Assembly: GCA_945860375.1 (NCBI GenBank)
Contig: CAMAQR010000040.1
Coordinates: forward strand, 1-32,666
Direction of reading: 5' to 3'
DNA length: 32,666 nucleotides
Source of the DNA: Pseudorhodobacter antarcticus
GTDB taxonomy: Bacteria; Pseudomonadota; Alphaproteobacteria; Rhodobacterales; Rhodobacteraceae
Positions 7,516 to 16,484 of this stretch are shown here, one piece after another. The translations under genes were made by a program, and so were the position numbers. Numbering within the stretch: the first letter of the stretch is position 1; each line of letters opens with the position of its first letter. The notes beneath the pieces were generated by a model that was given only the letters and a program-made list of their open reading frames with translations, did no database searches and was not told the DNA's origin.

Positions 7516-9189
7516 ATGGAAAAGACCCCTCACCCCTATGTCCCTACCCTCGTCACGGACCTCAAAGCCGGCGCTATCAGCCGACGCGACTTTTTGCGCA
7601 ATGCCACTTTGCTGGGCGTATCGGCCACGGCGGCCTATGCGATGGCAGGCCTGTCGATGCCCCTTGGCATGGCCAGGGCCGATGAGATGCCCAAGGGCGG
7701 CAATCTGCGCATCGGCATGCGCTGCATGGAGATCAAGGATCCCCATCTTGTAGATTTCGCAGAAAAGTCCAACGTGATCCGGCAAGTCTGCGAATATCTG
7801 ACCCTGACGGACCGCAACAACATCACCCATCCATATCTTTTGGAAAAGTGGGAAGCAAGCGACGACCTAAAGACTTGGACGCTGTATATCCGCAAGGATG
7901 CTACATGGCGCAAGGGCGGCAAGCCGCTTAGCGCAGATGACGTGATCTGGAACCTCAAGCGCGTAGCAGATCCGGCTGTGGGTTCCTCGATGCTGGGGCT
8001 CTTCACCGGCTATCTGGTACAGGAGTTTGACACCGGCGAGAAGGACGACAAGGGTAATGCCAAGATGTCCAGCAAGCTATGGGCGGACAATGCCATCGAA
8101 AAGGTCGATGACTTCACGATCCGCTTGAATTGCTTTGCCCCGCAGATCGCTGTGCCGGAGCATTTGTTCCACTATCCGATGTTCATCCTTGACCCCGCCG
8201 AGAACGGTGCCTTTGGACCTGATGCCAACGGAACCGGCCCATTCGAGATGGTTGAATACACCGTCGGCAAGGGCGCCAAGTTCAAGGCCCGCGCCGATTA
8301 CTGGGGCGATGGCCCATACCTCGAGACGTTTGAGTATGTTGATCTGGGTGACAACGCGGGCGCCGGAATTGCGGCCATGGCCTCCAAGCAGGTCGATGGT
8401 CTGTCTGAAGCGGACGCCGTTCAGATCAGCGCCATGCAAGCCTTCCCACATGTCGCCGTCTTCAAGGTGGAAACCACACAGACCATTGTGGCCCGCATGC
8501 ACCCCGATGTCGAACAGTTCAAGGACAAGCGCGTTCGGCAGGCGATGCGCTATGCCATCGACCGCGACAAGGTGATCCAGACCGCCCTTCTGGGTGCAGG
8601 CACTCCGGCCGAGGATCATCACGTGGCGCCCTCGCATCCTGAGTATGCCGCACTTCCGAAATACGGCCGTGACATCGACAAAGCCAAGAAGTTGCTGGCC
8701 GACGCGGGCTATCCGGATGGGTTCGAATTTGACATGGTGACCCGTCCAGACCCGATCTGGGAGCTGAACACAGCCCAAGTCATGGCGGAACAGTTCAAGG
8801 ACATCGGCATCAAGATCAACATCAAGTCGCTGCCCAGCGCTCAGTATTGGGAAGTATGGATCTCGGCCCCGTTTAGCCTGACCGCTTGGGGCCACCGTCC
8901 GCTGGCGGTCATGACCCTCTCGCTTGCCTATCGCTCTAATGCTGCGTGGAACGAATCCCATTATGCCAACCCGGAGTTTGACGCGCTTCTGACCGAGGCA
9001 AATGGCATCCTCGACCGGACGGAACGCAGCAAGGTTATGGCAAAGATCGAGGCGATCATGCAGGATGACGGGCCGATCGTGCAGCCCTTCTGGCGTGTTT
9101 TCTCGACCGTGATGGACAAGAAGGTTCTGGGTTTTGAACTGCACCCATCGCAGTACATCTTCGCCCATCAATACGCAGTTTCGGCATAA
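7516..9189 (+). CDS. ABC transporter solute-binding protein, family 5, Tat-exported
   Basis: This 557-aa periplasmic binding protein of the DppA/OppA class (SBP_bac_5) captures the substrate for the permeases downstream. The N-terminus carries a twin-arginine signal (SRRDFLR, Arg23-Arg24), a hydrophobic stretch and a likely cleavage site after MARA (residue 55). Family features follow: LTLTDRNNITHPYLLEKWE, WTLYIRKDATWRKGGKPLSADDV and FKDKRVRQAMRYAIDRDKV. The start is the ATG at 7516 because CAGGAGA lies 6-8 bases upstream; an in-frame ATG at 7342 would put 58 unlikely residues ahead of the signal. The 207-bp gap before it should hold the operon promoter. In that gap I noticed only a short inverted repeat (AATAC 7480-7484, GTATT 7491-7495). 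Family 5 proteins bind peptides, nickel, opines and many other amides, so the class does not identify the ligand. Confidence 0.93.
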   Translation: MEKTPHPYVPTLVTDLKAGAISRRDFLRNATLLGVSATAAYAMAGLSMPLGMARADEMPKGGNLRIGMRCMEIKDPHLVDFAEKSNVIRQVCEYLTLTDRNNITHPYLLEKWEASDDLKTWTLYIRKDATWRKGGKPLSADDVIWNLKRVADPAVGSSMLGLFTGYLVQEFDTGEKDDKGNAKMSSKLWADNAIEKVDDFTIRLNCFAPQIAVPEHLFHYPMFILDPAENGAFGPDANGTGPFEMVEYTVGKGAKFKARADYWGDGPYLETFEYVDLGDNAGAGIAAMASKQVDGLSEADAVQISAMQAFPHVAVFKVETTQTIVARMHPDVEQFKDKRVRQAMRYAIDRDKVIQTALLGAGTPAEDHHVAPSHPEYAALPKYGRDIDKAKKLLADAGYPDGFEFDMVTRPDPIWELNTAQVMAEQFKDIGIKINIKSLPSAQYWEVWISAPFSLTAWGHRPLAVMTLSLAYRSNAAWNESHYANPEFDALLTEANGILDRTERSKVMAKIEAIMQDDGPIVQPFWRVFSTVMDKKVLGFELHPSQYIFAHQYAVSA

Positions 9190-9196
9190 CTTCTAA

Positions 9197-9232
9197 AGGT
9201 TACCCGGCAGCCTATCGCGGGTCGGGTAACCT
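9197..9232 (+). promoter_or_regulatory. Intercistronic hairpin between binding-protein and permease genes
   Basis: AGGTTACCCG (9197-9206) and CGGGTAACCT (9223-9232) are a perfect 10-bp inverted repeat with a 16-base loop, extendable by a G-T and a C-G pair. It begins 8 bases after the binding-protein stop. No T-run follows, so full termination is unlikely. Such structures commonly protect or attenuate mRNA so that the binding protein is made in excess over the membrane components. Confidence 0.6.
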
Positions 9233-9255
9233 GCCGAAACAAGGGATTACTGTCC

Positions 9256-10269
9256 ATGGTGACATTCTTGGCCAATCGCGTCGCGATGATGTTCGTGACG
9301 ATGCTCTGCGCCTCGTTCCTCGTTTTCGCAGTCTGCGAATTCACACCAGGCAGTGTGGCGCGCAAATCCTTGGGACCTTTTGCCACGCAAGAACAGGTTG
9401 ACCTGCTCAGCGTGAAGCTGAAGGCAAATGATCCTTTGCTGGTGCGCTATGGGCGCTGGTTTGGCGTTCTGGTGGGTGCCATTCCTGACCCGTTACAAGA
9501 CCCCGCCACAGGGCTCAATTTCAAGGACCAGCGCGGCGCACAGTATTTCGGCAACTTCGGCTATTCGACGCTGAACAAACTGCCGGTCAATGATGTGATC
9601 TGGGACCGGTTGGGCAACACGGCGCTCCTTGCCGGTTTAGCCTTCGCGCTGATCGTGCCGCTGTCGATCCTGTTCGGCATCCTGTCGGGGCTTAAAGAGG
9701 GTGGGCCGCTGGATCGGATCCTGTCGATCATCTGTATAATCTTCACCTCGATCCCGGAATTTGCCTCCGGAGTGTTTCTTGTGACGCTGTTTGTCATCCT
9801 GTGGCCCATTCTGCCGGGGACAAGCCCTTTAAACAGTGATGGCGGCTGGTCCATCCCATCGCAGTTCGTGCTGCCGGTGGCGGTGCTGGTCATCTATGAT
9901 TTTGGCTATGTTGCCCGCATGATCCGCGTCTCGATGATCGACGTGATGGAGCGGCCATACATTCGCACCGCCATCCTCAAGGGGATGAGCATACGGCGGG
10001 TCGTTCTGGGTCATGCCCTGCGCAATGCGATGATCGCCCCGTTCACTGTGCTTTTGTTGCAGATCAATTTCCTGGTCAGCGGCGTGGTGGTGACAGAACT
10101 AGTCTTCGCCTATCCTGGCCTTGGGCGCCTGATCCTGGAAGCGAGCCTGTTTGGCGATATAGCCACGCTGGAGGCCGCAACCCTGATAACCGTTGCCATT
10201 GCCGTAGTAACGCAGCTTCTGGGCGACATCGGCTATATGCTGCTTGATCCCCGCATCCGGGTGAGGTGA
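9256..10269 (+). CDS. ABC transporter permease, DppB/OppB type
   Basis: This 337-aa inner-membrane subunit begins with the typical first transmembrane helix (VTFLANRVAMMFVTMLCASFL), followed by the family's periplasmic loop (PGSVARKSLGPFATQEQV, and NDPLLVRYGRW). Further membrane segments span about residues 125-335. The cytoplasmic EAA loop reads AILKGMSIRRVVLGHALRNA, which contacts the ATPase. A weak ribosome-binding site (CAAGGGA) is 10 bases upstream. The periplasmic loop contains an insert (PDPLQDPATGLNFKDQRGAQ, residues about 76-95). It is followed after 3 bases by its partner permease, so the two are co-translated. It forms the heteromeric pore with the next gene product. Confidence 0.93.
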   Translation: MVTFLANRVAMMFVTMLCASFLVFAVCEFTPGSVARKSLGPFATQEQVDLLSVKLKANDPLLVRYGRWFGVLVGAIPDPLQDPATGLNFKDQRGAQYFGNFGYSTLNKLPVNDVIWDRLGNTALLAGLAFALIVPLSILFGILSGLKEGGPLDRILSIICIIFTSIPEFASGVFLVTLFVILWPILPGTSPLNSDGGWSIPSQFVLPVAVLVIYDFGYVARMIRVSMIDVMERPYIRTAILKGMSIRRVVLGHALRNAMIAPFTVLLLQINFLVSGVVVTELVFAYPGLGRLILEASLFGDIATLEAATLITVAIAVVTQLLGDIGYMLLDPRIRVR

Positions 10270-10272
10270 ACC

Positions 10273-11130
10273 ATGGCCCTGCAAGGCACTCTTCCCAAGC
10301 CAAGGACAAAGCGCCCCGGCTGGATGCGGATGTTCCAATCCAAGACGGCGACCGTGGGCCTTGCCCTTGTGGCATTCTGGGTGCTAGCCGCCCTTCTTGC
10401 GCCGATCTTGCCGCTGCCCTCGGCCACGGAATCTGACGTAATGGCGATGGGTAACCCTTACCCTTCGGCAAACCATTGGCTTGGAACGGATATTCTGGGA
10501 CGTGACGTGCTGGCGCGGCTGATCTTCGGGGCTCGAACCGTGCTTTTGGTGGCGCCCTTGTCAGTGGCAGTCGCCATGGTAGTAGGGATCACGCTGGGCA
10601 TGGTGGCGGGCTATTATGGCAGCTGGATTGATGTGCTGATCAGCCGGTTTTCCGACATCATCCTCGCTTTCCCAGTGTTGGTGATCTACGTCATTCTGAT
10701 CGCAAATATCGGTCCCTCGGTCCTGAACATCGTGATCGCCACCACGATCGCCTCGGCCCCCGGCATCGGGCGGATCACCCGCGGGCTGGTTCTGGGCCTG
10801 AAAGAGCAGGAATACATCGCTGCCGCCCGGCTACGGGCCGAAAGCACGATCTATATCATGTTGGTGGAGCTTTTGCCGAACTGCCGCAACATGCTGATCG
10901 TCGATGCATGCCTGCGCATCGGCTACACCATTATCACCATCGGCATCCTCGGCTTCCTTGGCCTCGGCCTGCCGCCGCCCAACCCTGATTGGGGCGGCAT
11001 GGTCAAGGAAAGCGTCACAGTCCTGAACGTCTGGCCACTGATGTCACTTTTTCCTTCGGCAGCACTGGTCAGCCTGGTTCTGGGCTTTAACCTTCTGGCT
11101 GATGGCATGCGAGAGGCGTGGAAACCATGA
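10273..11130 (+). CDS. ABC transporter permease, DppC/OppC type
   Basis: This 285-aa inner-membrane protein is the second half of the translocation pore. The N-terminal cytoplasmic tail (PKPRTKRPGWMRMFQSKTA) and first helix are typical, followed by the OppC_N signature (ANHWLGTDILGRDVLARLIFGART, in which GTDxxGRD is conserved). The EAA loop is about residues 178-200 (YIAAARLRAESTIYIMLVE), and the ending [16 protein letters not shown] is usual for the family. Its stop overlaps the start of the ATPase gene (ATGA), indicating translational coupling. Length is normal and no catalytic or structural element seems missing. Confidence 0.94.
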   Translation: MALQGTLPKPRTKRPGWMRMFQSKTATVGLALVAFWVLAALLAPILPLPSATESDVMAMGNPYPSANHWLGTDILGRDVLARLIFGARTVLLVAPLSVAVAMVVGITLGMVAGYYGSWIDVLISRFSDIILAFPVLVIYVILIANIGPSVLNIVIATTIASAPGIGRITRGLVLGLKEQEYIAAARLRAESTIYIMLVELLPNCRNMLIVDACLRIGYTIITIGILGFLGLGLPPPNPDWGGMVKESVTVLNVWPLMSLFPSAALVSLVLGFNLLADGMREAWKP

Positions 11131-13175
11131 ATCTGATCTCCTCCGCCCCTATACTCGACGTTAAGGACCTGCGGATTGAGTTTCGCACCAAAGCCGAGAC
11201 CGTCGTGGCGGTGCCCAGCTTGTCTTTCCATGTCAGGCCGGGCGAAAGCTATGGGCTGGTCGGCGAGTCCGGCTGTGGCAAAAGCACGACTGCCATGGCG
11301 ATCATGGGTTATCTGGGGGCGACGGGCGTCGTAGCCTCGGGCAGCATCTGCTTTGAGGGGCAAGAGCTGGTCGGCGCCAGCCAAAAAGCCTTGCGCGCCA
11401 TCCGGGGCCGGCGCATCGCCATGGTCTATCAGGACCCGATGAGCGCTTTGAACCCGGTCCAGACCATCGGCGCGCAATTGGCCGAGGTGCCGATGTTGCA
11501 TCTGGGTGCCAACCGCAGGGACGCGATGGAGATGGCCGCTGCCATGCTAGCCGATGTGCGCCTGCCCGACCCCAACGAGATGCTGCGCCGCTATCCGCAC
11601 CAGCTGTCGGGCGGCCAGCAACAACGTGTGGTAATCGCCATGGCCCTGCTGGCGCGCCCCTCGCTTCTGCTGCTGGACGAGCCTACGACCGGGCTCGACG
11701 TGACTGTTGAAGCCGCCGTGATTGACCTGATCGGCGACCTGAGGCAACGCTACGGAACAAGCCTTCTGTTCATTTCGCACAACTTAGGCCTGATCTCGGA
11801 AACCTGTGACCGCGTCGGCATCATGTATTCCGGGGAGATGGTCGAAGAGGGGACGACGGGCGACCTTTTCCGCCACCCGCGTCATCCCTACACCCAAGGG
11901 CTGATCGACTGCATCCCCGACATCCACCACGACAAAAACAGCCGCGCGCTCGCCGCCATTCCCGGCCAGATCCCGCAGCCGCAGGATCGGCCCAAGGGCT
12001 GCTTTTTCGCCCCGCGTTGCGCAGGCTTTACACCGGGCCTCTGTGACCGCGAAGATTTGGCGATGGGGCCGATTGGCCCTGGCCATCTGGTCCGCTGCGC
12101 GCGAACGACCGACATGCACTGGGACAGGCCCGTTCCCCAGCGCAGGCTGGCCCTTTCAAAGTCGCAGGGCGCGGCCCTTGCGATCACGGATCTGTCTAAG
12201 CTCTACAAGGTGGGCGGGCACAAGACGCTGAAAGCCAATGACGCGGTATCCTTCACCGCAGGTGCTGCCGAGATCGTGGCATTGGTGGGAGAATCGGGTT
12301 GCGGCAAATCCACGCTAGCGCGGATCGTAACCGGGCTGAACCGCGCAACCTCGGGTCAGATCCGGCTGGCGGATGAAGATATCGCCCGGCTTCAGGTCAA
12401 GGACCGCCCACGCCCGCTGCTGCAAGCGGTGCAGATGATCTTCCAGAACCCGGACAGCACGCTCAATCCCTCGCATTCGGCGGCCTTTTCGATCCGCCGG
12501 TCGATCAAGAAGTTCGGCGTGCGCGTCGGCAAGGCCGCCATCGACCAAAGGGTGCGTGAACTGCTGGAGATGGTGCGCCTGTCGCCTGCGCTGGCCGACT
12601 GCAAGCCCAGCCAGCTTTCGGGCGGCCAGAAACAGCGCATCGCCATCGCCCGCGCCTTTGCCGCCAACCCCGCGCTGATCGTGGCGGATGAGCCGGTCTC
12701 GGCACTCGACGTCTCGGTTCAGGCGGCAGTGGTGACGCTGCTTCTGGACATCCAGCGCGAAAAACACACGACCATGCTGTTTATCAGCCATGATCTGGCA
12801 CTGGTGCGGCATGTGGCGGACAAAGTCGTGGTCATGTACCTTGGCAAGGTCATGGAGCAGGGCACTGTAGAAGAGGTCTTCGGTGGCGACAGTCACCCCT
12901 ACACCGAGGCGCTGATCTCCGCCATCCGCAGTCCTAACCCGGATGATCGCTCGCGTGACCGCATCCACCTGACGGGTGACACGCCCAGCCCGGTCAATGT
13001 GCCCGCCGGGTGCCGCTTTGCCACCCGCTGCCATCGCAAGCTTGGTGCGCTGTGCGACACCGTGCCGCCGCCCATCCGCAAGCTTTCGCCCAGCCATGAG
13101 ATATCCTGCCATATCGAAACGGCGGACCTGCGTCATGCCGCACTGTCCGTTACTGAAGGATTGGCTATATCATGA
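11127..13175 (+). CDS. Fused double ABC ATPase, DppD-DppF type
   Basis: This 682-aa cytoplasmic protein carries both nucleotide-binding domains of a peptide-class importer on one chain. Domain 1 has Walker [10 protein letters not shown] (46-54), signature LSGGQQQR (about 160) and Walker B LLLLDEP (about 180). Domain 2 has Walker [10 protein letters not shown] (about 387), signature LSGGQKQR (about 497) and Walker B LIVADEP (about 518). Each half ends with an oligopeptide-transporter C-terminal segment containing cysteines ([26 protein letters not shown]), possible Fe-S or metal ligands as in DppD-type subunits. The ATG at 11127 overlaps the permease stop as ATGA and has GAGAGG upstream, so I prefer it to the GTG at 11118. 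Fusions of this kind (as in YejF and GsiA) are known. It powers import through the two permeases before it. Confidence 0.94.
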   Translation: MNLISSAPILDVKDLRIEFRTKAETVVAVPSLSFHVRPGESYGLVGESGCGKSTTAMAIMGYLGATGVVASGSICFEGQELVGASQKALRAIRGRRIAMVYQDPMSALNPVQTIGAQLAEVPMLHLGANRRDAMEMAAAMLADVRLPDPNEMLRRYPHQLSGGQQQRVVIAMALLARPSLLLLDEPTTGLDVTVEAAVIDLIGDLRQRYGTSLLFISHNLGLISETCDRVGIMYSGEMVEEGTTGDLFRHPRHPYTQGLIDCIPDIHHDKNSRALAAIPGQIPQPQDRPKGCFFAPRCAGFTPGLCDREDLAMGPIGPGHLVRCARTTDMHWDRPVPQRRLALSKSQGAALAITDLSKLYKVGGHKTLKANDAVSFTAGAAEIVALVGESGCGKSTLARIVTGLNRATSGQIRLADEDIARLQVKDRPRPLLQAVQMIFQNPDSTLNPSHSAAFSIRRSIKKFGVRVGKAAIDQRVRELLEMVRLSPALADCKPSQLSGGQKQRIAIARAFAANPALIVADEPVSALDVSVQAAVVTLLLDIQREKHTTMLFISHDLALVRHVADKVVVMYLGKVMEQGTVEEVFGGDSHPYTEALISAIRSPNPDDRSRDRIHLTGDTPSPVNVPAGCRFATRCHRKLGALCDTVPPPIRKLSPSHEISCHIETADLRHAALSVTEGLAIS

Positions 13176-13208
13176 CCCACATCCCGCTTGCCGTGACGGA
13201 GCCTTGCC

Positions 13209-14642
13209 ATGACCGATGAACCCGCCTTTGATCTTGTGATTCGTGGGGGACGCGTCGTCCTTCCAGACGCGACAGTGGCGCTGGATATCGGCGTCCGGGA
13301 TGGCCGCATTGCCGCTCTTGGCCCAGACCTGCCCCCTGGCCTGCAAGAAGTGTCGGCCAAGGACCGGATCGTCCTGCCGGGCGGTGTGGACACCCATTGC
13401 CATATGGACCAGCAGCCCTGGGAGGGGAAGTCCACCGCCGATGATTTCAACTCCGGCACCCGCTCTGCGCTCTGCGGGGGCACGACGACGGTGGTGCCAT
13501 TTGCCATGCAGATGCGCGGTCAATCCTTGCGCGCCATCGTTGAGGATTACCACGAAAGGGCGCGTCCTAAGGCGCATATCGACTACGGCATCCATCTGAT
13601 CGTGGGCGACCCGTCGCCGGAGGTTCTGCGAGATGAAGTGCCGGCGTTGATCGCGCAAGGCTGCACTTCGATCAAGATCTACCTGACCTATGACGGGCTG
13701 AAGTTGGATGACTACGAGGTTCTCAATGTGCTGGACCTTGCCCGTTCGCAAGGCGCCATGGTCATGGTCCATGCCGAGAATGACGCCTGTATCCGCTGGC
13801 TTACGGAAAAGTTCGTGGCTTCCCGCAAGACGCAGTTGCGCTATCACGAAAAGGCCCATTCCCAGATTGGCGACCGTGAGGCGACGCACCGCGCTATCAG
13901 CCTGTCGGAGCTGATCGAGACGCCGATCCTGATCAGCCATGTGGCGGCAGCAGGCGCTGTCGAGGAAATCCGCCGCGCCAAGGCGCGCGGTCTGCCGATC
14001 TTTGCCGAGACCTGCCCGCAGTACCTGTTCCTGTCGGCAGAGGATATCGACACGCATGACCTGTCAGGCGCCAAATGCGTCTGCACCCCGCCGCCCCGCG
14101 ACAAGTCCAACCAGCCAGAGATCTGGCGTGGCATTCTGGATGGCACGCTGGATATCGTGACCTCCGACCATTCGCCGTGGAACTATGCCGACAAGATCGC
14201 GGGCGGGCCGGATACCCCCTTCACCCGGATTCCCAACGGCATTCCCGGCATCGAAACACGGCTGCCGCTGATGTTCTCTGCCGGAGTTAACGGCGGGCGC
14301 ATGTCGTTGCAGAAGTTTGCCGAGTTGACAGCGACCGTGCCGGCCAAGCTGTTCGGGCTTTTCCCGCGCAAGGGGGTGATCGCCGTGGGCTCGGACGCAG
14401 ATCTGGCGATCTGGGATCCGGAGCGAGAGGTGACGATCTGCAATGACCTGTTGCACCATGCCACCGACCACACGCCCTACGAAGGTCAGGTGCTGCGCGG
14501 CTGGCCGGTGGTGACAATCTCACGTGGAGAGGTTGTCTGGGCGGACGGCCAGGTTCTGTCCTCCCCTGGTCGTGGTCAGTTCATCGCCCGCAGCCGCCCC
14601 TTCGTACCGCAACAGGACCTATCCTCGGTGTTGGCATCATGA
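13209..14642 (+). CDS. Dihydropyrimidinase / D-hydantoinase family amidohydrolase
   Basis: This 477-aa cytoplasmic hydrolase opens cyclic ureides (dihydropyrimidines, hydantoins) at the amide bond, giving N-carbamoyl amino acids. All ligands of the binuclear metal centre are visible: His63 and His65 (DTHCHMDQ), carboxylated Lys156 (SIKIYLTYDG), His188 (VHAEN), His244 (ISHVA) and Asp320 (TSDHSPW). The N-terminal small beta domain (LVIRGGRVVLPDA) and C-terminal closing strands (GQVLRGWPVVTISRGEVVW) are normal, and the length is typical for the family. It starts 33 bp after the ATPase gene with GACGGAG upstream, and its stop overlaps the next start (ATGA). Context suggests that it acts on the imported compound. 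Whether the substrate is a pyrimidine, a hydantoin or an allantoin-like ring cannot be told. No N-carbamoylase follows. Confidence 0.92.
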   Translation: MTDEPAFDLVIRGGRVVLPDATVALDIGVRDGRIAALGPDLPPGLQEVSAKDRIVLPGGVDTHCHMDQQPWEGKSTADDFNSGTRSALCGGTTTVVPFAMQMRGQSLRAIVEDYHERARPKAHIDYGIHLIVGDPSPEVLRDEVPALIAQGCTSIKIYLTYDGLKLDDYEVLNVLDLARSQGAMVMVHAENDACIRWLTEKFVASRKTQLRYHEKAHSQIGDREATHRAISLSELIETPILISHVAAAGAVEEIRRAKARGLPIFAETCPQYLFLSAEDIDTHDLSGAKCVCTPPPRDKSNQPEIWRGILDGTLDIVTSDHSPWNYADKIAGGPDTPFTRIPNGIPGIETRLPLMFSAGVNGGRMSLQKFAELTATVPAKLFGLFPRKGVIAVGSDADLAIWDPEREVTICNDLLHHATDHTPYEGQVLRGWPVVTISRGEVVWADGQVLSSPGRGQFIARSRPFVPQQDLSSVLAS

Positions 14643-15412
14643 CTGGCTTGCCGGATCCGATGAGCGCACGGCTGGCCGGCAAGGTGATCCTGATCACCGG
14701 GGCTGCCAGCGGAATTGGAGCGGCAATTGCCACGCGATGTTTGGTCGAAGGCGCAAATGTCGTCTGTACCGACCGGTCGGCGGATCAGGTGGTGGCCTTG
14801 GCCGAGGCCTTTGGGCATGCAGCCTTTGGCATACAGTGCGATGTGACCGACAGCGCCTCGCTTGACCGCGTGGTAGCAGCGGCGAAGGCGCACTTCGGGC
14901 GGCTCGACGGGTTGGTGCATAACGCCGCAGCCCCCTCCAAAGACGGGACCGCGGTCGATCTGGATCTGGCCCAGTGGCGGCTGGAACTGGACGTGTCGTT
15001 GACCGGTGCCTTTCTGGCAAGCAAGGCGGCGCTGCCCCTGATGATCGCGGGCGGCGGCGGGTCGGTGGTCTTCATCGCCTCGCAATTTGCCCATGTCGCG
15101 GTGGGCAGGGCGGTCGCTTACTGCGCGGCCAAGGCGGGGCTGGTGCATCTGGCCAAAGCGATGGCGGTGGATCACGCGGCGGACGGCATCCGCGTGAATT
15201 CGCTTTCCCCCGGTGCGGTGGCCACGGCGCGGCTTTTGCAGCGTTGGCCGGATCTGGAGGCCGCGGACAAGGCCCTTGGCCCGGCGCATCTGCTGGGCCG
15301 GATCGCCCAACCGCCCGAGATTGCCGCCGCCGCTGCCTTTCTTCTGTCGGCCGATGCCTCCTTTGTCACCGGCACAGATCTTCTTGTGGATGGCGGCTAC
15401 GCGACAGCCTGA
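14639..15412 (+). CDS. Short-chain dehydrogenase/reductase (classical SDR)
   Basis: This 257-aa cytoplasmic NAD(P)-dependent oxidoreductase has the Rossmann motif TGAASGIG (20-27), structural motif HNAAA (about 94-98), catalytic Ser148 (IASQF), Tyr161 and Lys165 (YCAAK), and a C-terminal VTGTDLLVDGGYA. Asp at the end of strand 2 (CTDRSA) suggests a preference for NAD(H). It is translationally coupled to the hydantoinase gene by an ATGA overlap. A second Met at residue 8 is possible but less likely. The likely role is oxidation or reduction of a hydroxy/keto intermediate of the pathway; the substrate is unknown. Confidence 0.9.
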   Translation: MTGLPDPMSARLAGKVILITGAASGIGAAIATRCLVEGANVVCTDRSADQVVALAEAFGHAAFGIQCDVTDSASLDRVVAAAKAHFGRLDGLVHNAAAPSKDGTAVDLDLAQWRLELDVSLTGAFLASKAALPLMIAGGGGSVVFIASQFAHVAVGRAVAYCAAKAGLVHLAKAMAVDHAADGIRVNSLSPGAVATARLLQRWPDLEAADKALGPAHLLGRIAQPPEIAAAAAFLLSADASFVTGTDLLVDGGYATA

Positions 15413-15440
15413 ATATGACTGAAATGGATTGGATGTTTCG

Positions 15441-16484
15441 ATGACCCTTCTTGTGACCGGTGGAACTGGCTTCGTGATGAGCGTCTTGGTACGCGCCTGG
15501 CTGGACCGTGATGCGCAGGCCAAGGCCGTGATCCTCGACCGCTCTGGCCCAGATGCAATGGCCGAACGGTTCTTCGCCTCGGTGCGCGACCGGCTGACAG
15601 TTATCAGCGCCGATGTGCTGCAACCGGATCAATGGGCCAAGGCGATCGATGACCACGACATTTCCGCCGTTGTGCATGGCGCCACCATCACCCCCATCTC
15701 TCGCGGAACAGCCGGTGAGGCCAAGCGCCAGCCTGAGGCTGAGGATCCGGCGCGCATCGTCGATGTGAATCTGATGGGCACCGTGCGCCTTCTGGAATGG
15801 GCGCGCCAAAGGCCGGCCGTGAAGCGGTTCGTCTACGTCAGCTCTGGCTCTGTCTATCGCCATAACGGCCCGGATTGGGCCTCAGAGCCTTTGCCGGAAG
15901 ATGGCTATGTGGCTCCCCTGACGCTGTACGGTATTTCCAAATTCGCCGCGGAGATGGTGGTGAACCGCTATGCCGACCTTTTTGGGATGTCGGCGCTTTC
16001 GGTCAGGCTCGCCTCGGTTTATGGTCCTATGGACCGCGCCACGGAAAGCCGCAACTTCCGTCACGTTCCCAACCGCGTGGCCCATATGGCCCTGGCGGGA
16101 GAGGTAATCCGCCCCAACGCGCTGGACCCGGTGGGGGACTATGTGCATTCCGCCGATGTGGCGCAGGCGATCATCGCCCTTCTGGCCACCACAGACCTGC
16201 GATATCGCCATTACAACATCGGCAGCGGCACGACCTCCACGATCGGTGAGGTGATCGGCTGGGCCCGCGAAAAGGTACCCGGCTTGAAGGTCGAGGTCAG
16301 CCCGCCTGAGAGCGCCAACGTCATTCAGGACTCAGCGCTTAAAGGCGGCATGTGGGGCGCCTATGATACCGCCCGGATCGAGCGTGACACCCAATGGCGC
16401 GCCCGCACCGGCAAGACCGCCTTTCACGACTACATGGATTGGATCCTCGCTAACGAGGGTGCACCGCAGGGGAGGAAGCTCTGA
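15441..16484 (+). CDS. NAD-dependent epimerase/dehydratase family protein (extended SDR)
   Basis: This 347-aa cytoplasmic protein has an extended-SDR fold: nucleotide-binding VTGGTGFV (5-12), DADV-like acidic site ISADVL, catalytic Ser region YVSSGSVY (132-139) and Tyr163-Lys167 (YGISK). The third glycine of GxxGxxG is replaced by Met (GGTGFVMS), which may loosen dinucleotide binding. The ATG at 15441 is chosen over an in-frame TTG four codons earlier. Its stop overlaps the next start (TGATG). The C-terminal half (HSADVAQAIIALL, IGSGTTSTIGEVI) is that of sugar-nucleotide epimerases. In this operon an action on a small polyol or carbamoyl compound rather than a sugar nucleotide is possible. 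Confidence 0.88.
   Translation: MTLLVTGGTGFVMSVLVRAWLDRDAQAKAVILDRSGPDAMAERFFASVRDRLTVISADVLQPDQWAKAIDDHDISAVVHGATITPISRGTAGEAKRQPEAEDPARIVDVNLMGTVRLLEWARQRPAVKRFVYVSSGSVYRHNGPDWASEPLPEDGYVAPLTLYGISKFAAEMVVNRYADLFGMSALSVRLASVYGPMDRATESRNFRHVPNRVAHMALAGEVIRPNALDPVGDYVHSADVAQAIIALLATTDLRYRHYNIGSGTTSTIGEVIGWAREKVPGLKVEVSPPESANVIQDSALKGGMWGAYDTARIERDTQWRARTGKTAFHDYMDWILANEGAPQGRKL

Noticed and set aside
8077..9171. 364-codon minus-strand open frame under the binding-protein gene
   Set aside because: No recognisable motifs and no ribosome-binding site, and it lies fully inside a convincing solute-binding-protein gene.
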